Origin: Ramlibacter sp.
GTDB taxonomy: Bacteria > Pseudomonadota > Gammaproteobacteria > Burkholderiales > Burkholderiaceae_C
Assembly (NCBI GenBank): GCA_021323335.1
Contig: JAJTCN010000062.1
Location: 1-37,848 of the forward strand
Length of the DNA stretch: 37,848 nt
Reading direction: 5' to 3'
Each line of letters opens with the position of its first letter. Position 1 is the stretch's first letter. This document shows, piece after piece, positions 31,978 through 37,848 of the stretch. Below the pieces are notes generated by a model that made no database searches, was not told the DNA's origin, and saw only the letters and a program-made list of their open reading frames with translations. Position numbers and translations under genes: made by a program.

Positions 31978-32970
31978 TTACTTCGCGGTGGACTTGGGCT
32001 GGCTGTCGTCCACCTTGACGGCGAACTTGCCCTCCTGGATGGCCTTTTCCTTCGCCCGCACCTTGGCGACGATGTCGGCCGGGATCTTCTTCTCGAAGGT
32101 GCCCAGCGGCGCCAGCTCGGAGCCCTTGTACTTCATGGTGGAGTAGGGGCCGTAGTCCTCGGCGGCGAACTTGCCGTCCTTCACCATCTTCAGGGCGCGG
32201 TCGATCGTCGGCTCCATGTTCCACAGCGCGGAGGTGACCACCGTGTCGGGATACTTGTCCTGCGTGTTGATGACGTTGCCGACGGCAAGCTTGCCGCGCT
32301 CCTTGGCCGCGTCCGACACGCCGAAGCGCTCGGCGTACAGCACGTCGGCGCCCTTGTCGATCATCGCGAAGGCGGCTTCCTTGGCCTTGGGCGGGTCGAA
32401 CCAGCTGTTGATGAAGGTGACGGTGAACTCCACCTTGGGGTTGGTTTCCTTCGCGCCGGCCATGAAGGCGTGCATCAGCCGGTTGACCTCCGGGATCGGG
32501 AAGCCGCCGACCATGCCGATCTTGTTGGATCTGGTCATGCCGCCGGCGATCATGCCGGTGAGGTACGCGGGTTCCTGGATGTAGTTGTCGAAGACGCTGA
32601 AGTTGGGCGCCTGCGGCTTGCCCGAGGAGCCCATGAGGAAGGCGACCTTGGGGAAGTCCTTGGCCACCTTGCGCGCCGCCGCCTCCACCGCGAACGATTC
32701 GCCGATGATCAGCTGGTTGCCGCCGGTGGCGTATTCGCGCAGCACGCGCTCGTAGTCGGCGTTGGCGACGTTCTCGCTGGCCTTGTACTCGATCTCGCCA
32801 CGCCCCTCGGCGGCCTTCAGTGCCTTGTGGATGCGACTGACCCACTGCTGTTCGAAGGGCACGGTATAGACGGCGGCGACCTTCATCTTGGCCTGCGCCA
32901 GCGCCAGGCCGGGCGATGCGGCGGCCAGGGCGGCGGCGAGGGCGAGCAGGTGACGGCGGGTACGGATCAT
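31978..32970 (-). CDS. BMP-family solute-binding protein
   Basis: 330 aa. Exported binding protein of the BMP (PnrA-like) family, which binds nucleosides and related ligands. The signal peptide begins MIRTRRHLLALAAALAAAS; the TRRHLL form leaves Tat export possible, though a plain Sec signal is also adequate. The mature protein shows AAVYTVPFEQQWVSRIHKAL, IGESFAVEAAARKVAKDFP and EPAYLTGMIAG. There is no lipobox cysteine, so it is probably soluble in the periplasm. AGGAGAAG precedes the start. The gene heads the transporter genes, 76 bases after upp. Confidence 0.93.
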   Translation of the reverse strand: MIRTRRHLLALAAALAAASPGLALAQAKMKVAAVYTVPFEQQWVSRIHKALKAAEGRGEIEYKASENVANADYERVLREYATGGNQLIIGESFAVEAAARKVAKDFPKVAFLMGSSGKPQAPNFSVFDNYIQEPAYLTGMIAGGMTRSNKIGMVGGFPIPEVNRLMHAFMAGAKETNPKVEFTVTFINSWFDPPKAKEAAFAMIDKGADVLYAERFGVSDAAKERGKLAVGNVINTQDKYPDTVVTSALWNMEPTIDRALKMVKDGKFAAEDYGPYSTMKYKGSELAPLGTFEKKIPADIVAKVRAKEKAIQEGKFAVKVDDSQPKSTAK

Positions 32971-33046
32971 GGTGTGGCTTCTCCTGGTTGTACGTTGGAA
33001 GGGACGGAAGCGGGACGCAAGCGTCGTGCCAAGGGCGGGACGCGGC

Positions 33047-33685
<639 letters not shown>

Positions 33686-33704
33686 GTCGGGTCTTCTTCT
33701 TTCT

Positions 33705-34961
33705 TCAGAACACGGTGCCGTCGCTGGCCACGCGCAAGGGGGGCAGGCCCCCGCGCTGGCGTTGCGCCAGTTCGCGGCCGGCGGCCCAGGTGCCGCCTTC
33801 CAGCACGCAGGCCAGGGGCAGCCGCTGGGCATCGAGGTGCAGCAATTTCCGCACCTCGACGGCGAGTTCGTCGAGCAGGGCGACGGTGAGGGCACGCCAT
33901 TCGACGATGAGCTCGTCGCCCGGCTGCCACAGCGCGCGCGCCATGCCTTCGTCGCGCAGGCGCAGCACGCCGGTGTCCAGCAGCAGCCCGCCGTTGCGGT
34001 ATTCCGGCAGGCCGGTCAGCGCGTCGAGGCCGCGCACCTGGACGCCGGACCAGGCGAACGGCTCCAGCAGCGAGTACGTGAGCCACTGCGACAGCTTGTG
34101 GAACGGCACCCAGCCATCGGACAGGCCCTCGCCCCGCACCGCGGCGTGGCGCCAGCAGTCGCCGAGCGGCACGGTGTCGATGGCGTTGCTGGCCGGCCAG
34201 ATGCCGGAGCAGGACAGCAGGACCTGCGACAGGATGTCGTGCGCCGAGACGTCCGCGGTGGGCGGCACGCCGGGCCCGAGCGGCGAGACGAGCTGGTCGA
34301 AGATGCCGGCGGGCCGGCCGTCCACGCCGAAGACCTCGGGCTGCTCGCTCATCGCCTCGCCCAGCCGGCGCAGCAGGATGGCGCGGCCTTCCAGGCCGAC
34401 CAGCGGGTTGTTGCCGCGCACCTGGAAGGCGGAGGCGAGGTGGTCGGTCTGCAGGGCGCGCAGGCCCTGCGCGTCGGCCTGCAGCGGGTGGTCCTTGTTG
34501 CTGGAGAACAGCCCGGCCGTGAAGGCGTGGAAGCTGGCGACGCCCAGGCCTTCGGAGCGGGTGAAAGCCTGGCCGCTGGCGGACTCCGTGTAGCTCCAGT
34601 CGGCGCCGGCGCCGGCGTCCAGCAGCACGCTGATGAAGGTGAGGTCGACCATCGCATGGGCGCGGCTGGTGGCGGGGAGGTGCGCCATCCGCCGCTCGAG
34701 CTCCCCCTTGCGGTCGACGCCGCCCGCTTCCAGGTGGCGCCAGCGGCTGTGGAAGGGGATGTGGCCCTTGGGATAGCGGCGGCGCGTGGCATCGGCCACT
34801 TCGCGCGCGGCGACCGCGATCGCACTTTCGTCCACCGTGAACCAGCTCGAGCCGCCCGCGCGCGCCCGGGCCAGCAACTGGCCGCAGCGCTCGCGGATGG
34901 CGTGCGTGGTCCGCAAGGTGGCGGCCGCCGCTTCGGCGGCGCCATGCTGCAGCGTGCTCAT
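33705..34961 (-). CDS. urc4: URC4 family protein (DUF1688)
   Basis: 418 aa. Full-length DUF1688/URC4 protein, required for non-reductive uracil catabolism in the yeast Lachancea kluyveri; the exact chemical step is not firmly assigned. Characteristic stretches are [34 protein letters not shown], the [18 protein letters not shown] region and [16 protein letters not shown]. No signal peptide. Its start overlaps the URC1 stop by ATGA, so the two are coupled, and upp follows directly. The co-occurrence of URC1, URC4 and a UPRTase is the known signature of the pathway in bacteria. Confidence 0.9.
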   Translation of the reverse strand: MSTLQHGAAEAAAATLRTTHAIRERCGQLLARARAGGSSWFTVDESAIAVAAREVADATRRRYPKGHIPFHSRWRHLEAGGVDRKGELERRMAHLPATSRAHAMVDLTFISVLLDAGAGADWSYTESASGQAFTRSEGLGVASFHAFTAGLFSSNKDHPLQADAQGLRALQTDHLASAFQVRGNNPLVGLEGRAILLRRLGEAMSEQPEVFGVDGRPAGIFDQLVSPLGPGVPPTADVSAHDILSQVLLSCSGIWPASNAIDTVPLGDCWRHAAVRGEGLSDGWVPFHKLSQWLTYSLLEPFAWSGVQVRGLDALTGLPEYRNGGLLLDTGVLRLRDEGMARALWQPGDELIVEWRALTVALLDELAVEVRKLLHLDAQRLPLACVLEGGTWAAGRELAQRQRGGLPPLRVASDGTVF

Positions 34962-36205
34962 AAACCGCGGCCCTTGGCCTGCTTGAGTTCCTCCGCGTCG
35001 GGCACCGCGCCGGGCGTGAAATAGCCGGCGGCCTTCTTGGCGTCCATTTCGACGCGGGCGTCCGCGGGGATCAGCGATTCGGGGATGTCCACGCGCTCGC
35101 CGACCTCGATGCCCTGGCCGGTGATGGCGTCGTACTTCATGTTGCTCATGGAGACGAGGCGGTGGATCTTCTTGATGCCCAGCCAGTGCAGCACGTCGGG
35201 CATGAGCTCCTGGAAGCGCATGTCCTGCACGCCGGCCACGCATTCGGTGCGGGCGAAGTACTGGTCCGCCGTGTCGCCGCCCACCTGGCGCTTGCGGGCG
35301 TTGTAGACCAGGAACTTGGTGACTTCGCCGAGCGCGCGGCCTTCCTTGCGCGAGTAGGCCACCAGCCCGACCCCGCCGCGCTGCGCGCCCTGGATGCATT
35401 CCTCGATGGCGTGCGTGAGGTAGGGGCGGCAGGTGCAGATGTCGGAGCCGAAGACGTCCGAGCCGTTGCACTCGTCGTGCACGCGGGCCGTCAGCTCCAC
35501 CTGCGGGTTGGCCAGGTCCTGCGGGTCGCCGAAGATGTAGATGGTCTGGCCGCCGATGGGGGGCAGGAACACCTCGAGGTCGCTGCGCGTCACCAGCTCG
35601 GGATACATGCCGCCGGTTTCCTCGAACAGCACGCGGCGCAGGTCGGACTCGGAGCAGCCGAAGCGCTTGGCCACCCCAGGCAGCCACCACACCGGCTCGA
35701 TGGCGGCCTTGGTCACCACCGCCGCCCCGCCCTCGGTGAGGAACTTGCCGTCGGCCTTCAGGCGGCCGGCCTGCAGCGCCTCGATCACCTCGGGCAGGAT
35801 CACGTGGGCCTTGGTCACCGCGATGGTCGGGCGGATGTCGTAGCCCGCGGCCAGCTCGCCGGAGAACACGTCGGCGACGGTCGCGCCCCACGGGTCCAGG
35901 CTGACGATCTTGCCGGGATCCGTCCACTGGGGGTAGGGCCCGATGTGGTCGGTGGGAGAGGTGTTGGTGAGGTCGGCCTTGTGGTCGCGACTGAGCGCCC
36001 CGGCCGCCACGGCCAGCGCTCGGTACACGCTGTACGACCCGCTGTGCGTGCCGATCACGTTGCGGTGCGCGCGCTTGGTGGTGGTGCCGACGATCGGCCC
36101 GCGCTCGGCAGGCGTGGCGGCGCCCCACTGGATGGGCAGGGCGCCCTGGCCACCCGCGTGCGAGGTCAACCGGATGTGGCGGGGAGACGGTGCTTCGGAC
36201 GGCAT
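34958..36205 (-). CDS. urc1: URC1, GTP cyclohydrolase II-like enzyme of uracil catabolism
   Basis: 415 aa. The C-terminal half is a GTP cyclohydrolase II domain with zinc cysteines C246, C257 and C259 (HDECNGSDVFGSDICTCRPY) and SRKEGRALGE in place of the RibA R-Q-E-G-R motif. The N-terminal half (about 200 residues) is specific to URC1 and replaces the RibB domain of a bifunctional RibBA. The protein probably opens the pyrimidine ring at the nucleotide level. The start at 36205 was chosen over a TTG at 36223; neither has a strong ribosome site. It is the first gene of the leftward operon. The promoter must lie in the 80 bases before the REP at 36286. Confidence 0.9.
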   Translation of the reverse strand: MPSEAPSPRHIRLTSHAGGQGALPIQWGAATPAERGPIVGTTTKRAHRNVIGTHSGSYSVYRALAVAAGALSRDHKADLTNTSPTDHIGPYPQWTDPGKIVSLDPWGATVADVFSGELAAGYDIRPTIAVTKAHVILPEVIEALQAGRLKADGKFLTEGGAAVVTKAAIEPVWWLPGVAKRFGCSESDLRRVLFEETGGMYPELVTRSDLEVFLPPIGGQTIYIFGDPQDLANPQVELTARVHDECNGSDVFGSDICTCRPYLTHAIEECIQGAQRGGVGLVAYSRKEGRALGEVTKFLVYNARKRQVGGDTADQYFARTECVAGVQDMRFQELMPDVLHWLGIKKIHRLVSMSNMKYDAITGQGIEVGERVDIPESLIPADARVEMDAKKAAGYFTPGAVPDAEELKQAKGRGL

Positions 36206-36285
36206 GGGGTGTACCAGTGTCAAAAGGCCACTCTATCAAAGCTGGTGGCGGATGCCAGGGGATTGTGGAGGGCGTCGGTCTTTTC

Positions 36286-36321
36286 GTAGGTCGTGGTGAG
36301 CGGCGATAGCCCGAACCGCGA
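36286..36321 (+). repeat. REP element, left flank of the RAYT gene
   Basis: A 36-base REP-like unit with GTAG head, then imperfect hairpin arms (TCGTGGTGAGCGG, CGAT, AGCCCGAACCGCGA). It matches the inverted copy at 36912-36947 at 35 of 36 positions. It lies between the URC1 promoter region and the transposase start. Confidence 0.85.
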
Positions 36322-36371
36322 CATCCTCCGAACGACCGACCCCCATTCCGCGGCTCGGGCGTTCAACACGC

Positions 36372-36908
36372 ATGAGCCGCTACGTCCGCGCGCCGCTCGC
36401 CGGCGCCACTTACTTCTTCACCGTCAACCTGCACGATCGAGGCGCGCGCCACCTGGTCGACCACGTCGTCGATCTGCGCGCGAGCGTCGCCGAGGTACGG
36501 ACGCGGCATCCGTTCACCATCGACGCCATGGTGGTCCTGCCGGAACACCTCCACGCGATCTGGACCCTGCCGCCGGACGACGGCGATTTCGCGCGGCGCT
36601 GGATGCTGGTCAAGCAGGGATTCACGCGGCGGCTGGCGTTGCGGGGTTTGCTCGATGCATCGGCGGCGGTCGAGCGCCGAAAGGGTCGCAAGAGCCTCTG
36701 GCAGCAGCGCTTCTGGGAGCACCAGATCCGCGACGCGTCGGATTTCGAGAAGCACGTGGAGTACATCCACTTCAACCCGGTGAAGCACGGGTGGGTGTTG
36801 CGGGCCAAGGATTGGCCGTATTCCAGCCTCCATCGTTACGTTCGCCAGGGTATCGTCGGCGCAGATTGGGGCATCAGTGCGGCGATCGATGGCCGGTTCG
36901 GGGAATGA
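36372..36908 (+). CDS. REP-associated tyrosine transposase (RAYT)
   Basis: 178 aa. Single-domain Y1 transposase of the TnpA-REP group, domesticated enzymes that nick and join REP sequences. Visible are the HUH-type pair H59-L-H61 in VLPEHLHAIW and the catalytic tyrosine candidate Y131 in EYIHFNPVKHG, with FWEHQIRD between them. Unlike IS200/IS605 elements there is no partner gene and no terminal mobile element structure; it lies instead between inverted REPs. The nearest in-frame ATG is 36372; no strong ribosome site is visible. Divergent from URC1. Confidence 0.93.
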   Translation: MSRYVRAPLAGATYFFTVNLHDRGARHLVDHVVDLRASVAEVRTRHPFTIDAMVVLPEHLHAIWTLPPDDGDFARRWMLVKQGFTRRLALRGLLDASAAVERRKGRKSLWQQRFWEHQIRDASDFEKHVEYIHFNPVKHGWVLRAKDWPYSSLHRYVRQGIVGADWGISAAIDGRFGE

Positions 36909-36911
36909 GTG

Positions 36912-36947
36912 TCGCGGTTCGGGCTGTCGCCGCTCACCACGACCTAC
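36912..36947 (-). repeat. REP element, right flank of the RAYT gene, inverted
   Basis: The inverted copy of the REP at 36286-36321 with one difference (35 of 36), beginning four bases after the transposase stop. The GTAG head is at the outer end. Confidence 0.88.
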
Positions 36948-36961
36948 GGATGCGGCCCCCC

Positions 36962-37015
36962 GTAGGTCGTGGTCCGGTCCCGTAGGTCGTGGTGAGCGGT
37001 GCAGCCCGAACCGCG
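36962..37015 (+). repeat. Truncated plus full REP downstream of the RAYT gene
   Basis: A partial REP head (GTAGGTCGTGGT, 36962-36973) is followed by a full unit at 36982-37015 in the same orientation as the left-flank copy, ending CCCGAACCGCG. With the inverted unit at 36912-36947 this forms a BIME-like cluster before the DUF853 gene. Confidence 0.82.
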
Positions 37016-37037
37016 CCACCCCACCCACCAACGCAAC

Positions 37038-37848
37038 CTACCGCCGCTTGCCGCCCAGGATGCTCCCCAGCACCCCCCGCGCGATCTCGCGGCCGACCGA
37101 GCTGCCGATGGTGCGGATGGCGGACTTGGCGAAGCTCTCGGCCAGGCCTTCGCGCTTGCCGCCGCGCGGGCCGGTGGAGCCGAACAGCACGTCCGACAGC
37201 CCGCCCATCACGCCGCCACTGGCGGTGGTCGCCCCCGCGGCGCCTCCGGTGCTGCCGGCCGCGCCGGCCGCGGCACCCGCTTCGGCCCGCACCTTGAGCT
37301 TTTCGTAGGCCGAGTCGCGGTCCACGTGCTTCTCGTACACGCCGGCCACCAGCGAGCCCGCGAGGAGCGCCTTGCGCTGTTCCGGCGTGATGATGCCCAG
37401 CTGGCTGGCGGGCGGGATCACGTACAGCCGCTCGGTGATCGTCGGGCGGCCCTTGCTGTCCAGGAAGCTCACCAGCGCCTCGCCGACGGCCAGCTCCGTG
37501 ATCGCCGCTTCGATGTCCAGTCCCGGTTTCGGCCGCATCGTCTCGGCGGTCGCCCGCACCGCCTTCTGGTCGCGCGGGGTGAAGGCGCGCAGGGCGTGCT
37601 GCACCCGGTTGCCCAGTTGCGCCAGCACGCTGTCGGGGATGTCCAGCGGGTTCTGGGTGACGAAATAGACGCCCACCCCCTTGGACCGCACCAGCCGCAC
37701 CACTAGCTCGATGCGCTCCACCAGCGCCTTGGGCGCCTCGTCGAACAGGAGGTGGGCCTCGTCGAAGAAGAACACCAGCTTGGGCTTGTCCGGGTCGCCG
37801 ATCTCCGGCAGCGTCTCGAACAGCTCCGACAGCATCCACAGCAGGAAG
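37038..37848 (-). CDS. HerA-like ATPase, DUF853 family (YjgR-like), C-terminal part
   Basis: About 270 residues, entering from the right edge. The Walker B region reads [13 protein letters not shown], followed by [20 protein letters not shown], a sensor-like stretch of the HerA/FtsK class, and [13 protein letters not shown]. The C-terminal part has an Ala/Gly-rich flexible linker and the characteristic end [20 protein letters not shown]. The Walker A segment lies beyond the window. The family is an uncharacterised helicase-like ATPase, often related to DNA processing. The codon frame at the edge is complete back to 37847. Confidence 0.9.
   Translation of the reverse strand, partial: FLLWMLSELFETLPEIGDPDKPKLVFFFDEAHLLFDEAPKALVERIELVVRLVRSKGVGVYFVTQNPLDIPDSVLAQLGNRVQHALRAFTPRDQKAVRATAETMRPKPGLDIEAAITELAVGEALVSFLDSKGRPTITERLYVIPPASQLGIITPEQRKALLAGSLVAGVYEKHVDRDSAYEKLKVRAEAGAAAGAAGSTGGAAGATTASGGVMGGLSDVLFGSTGPRGGKREGLAESFAKSAIRTIGSSVGREIARGVLGSILGGKRR

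Noticed and set aside
34958..36205. Riboflavin gene ribA or ribBA
   Set aside because: The N-terminal half is not RibB, the R-Q-E-G-R motif is changed, and URC4 plus upp follow immediately, which identifies URC1.
36372..36908. IS200/IS605 insertion sequence
   Set aside because: No TnpB partner or element ends; the flanking units are REPs, which identifies a RAYT.

Overview
The window is a GC-rich bacterial chromosome segment with tightly packed genes. Many neighbours share their stop and start codons (ATGA, GTGA or TGATG junctions). The gene content points to a betaproteobacterium of the order Burkholderiales, most likely a Comamonadaceae relative such as Ramlibacter or Variovorax. It includes a two-subunit indolepyruvate:ferredoxin oxidoreductase whose beta chain has a long C-terminal extension, a TRAP transporter, a BMP-type ABC importer and a URC uracil-catabolism operon. 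The taxonomic placement is inference. I see no rRNA, tRNA, CRISPR array, prophage or conventional insertion sequence.

Left part (1-15.2 kb): mostly small transcription units. They are the 3' end of clpA with its terminator; two tandem paralogous exported cysteine-containing proteins; a REP-like inverted pair; a TSUP permease; an EVE-domain protein; a glycine-zipper protein; a translationally coupled small-molecule kinase plus divergent enolase pair; panE; a PHB-depolymerase-type esterase; a HAD phosphatase; a collagen-like lipoprotein; an FAD dehydrogenase of the fumarate-reductase type; a coiled-coil hypothetical; an ornithine cyclodeaminase/mu-crystallin homologue; a YebC-family protein; and a hypothetical protein.

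Middle (14.3-22.8 kb): a LysR regulator is divergent from a rightward operon of iorA, iorB, TRAP dctP-dctQ-dctM and an exported cyclase-family hydrolase. This looks like uptake and oxidative decarboxylation of an aromatic 2-oxo acid or related compound. The TRAP solute-binding gene carries an internal frameshifting deletion and is annotated as a pseudogene.

Right part (22.8-36.2 kb): all genes read leftward. URC1, URC4 and upp lie upstream of a BMP-type ABC importer (binding protein, ATPase, two permeases). They are followed by an acyl-CoA-dehydrogenase-fold flavoprotein coupled to a hybrid histidine kinase, a periplasmic DsrE-like protein and a cytosine-deaminase homologue. Together, importer, deaminase, uracil phosphoribosyltransferase and URC1/URC4 make a coherent pyrimidine uptake and catabolism module.

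Right end (36.3-37.8 kb): a REP-associated tyrosine transposase (RAYT) sits between near-perfect inverted REP sequences with a further REP cluster, followed by the 3' part of a HerA-like (DUF853) ATPase gene running off the window.

The points most worth following are the kinase/divergent-enolase pair, the RAYT with its REPs plus a second REP type at 2 kb, the URC operon with a CodA carrying an altered specificity residue, the exported cysteine paralog pair, the collagen-like lipoprotein and the damaged TRAP operon.
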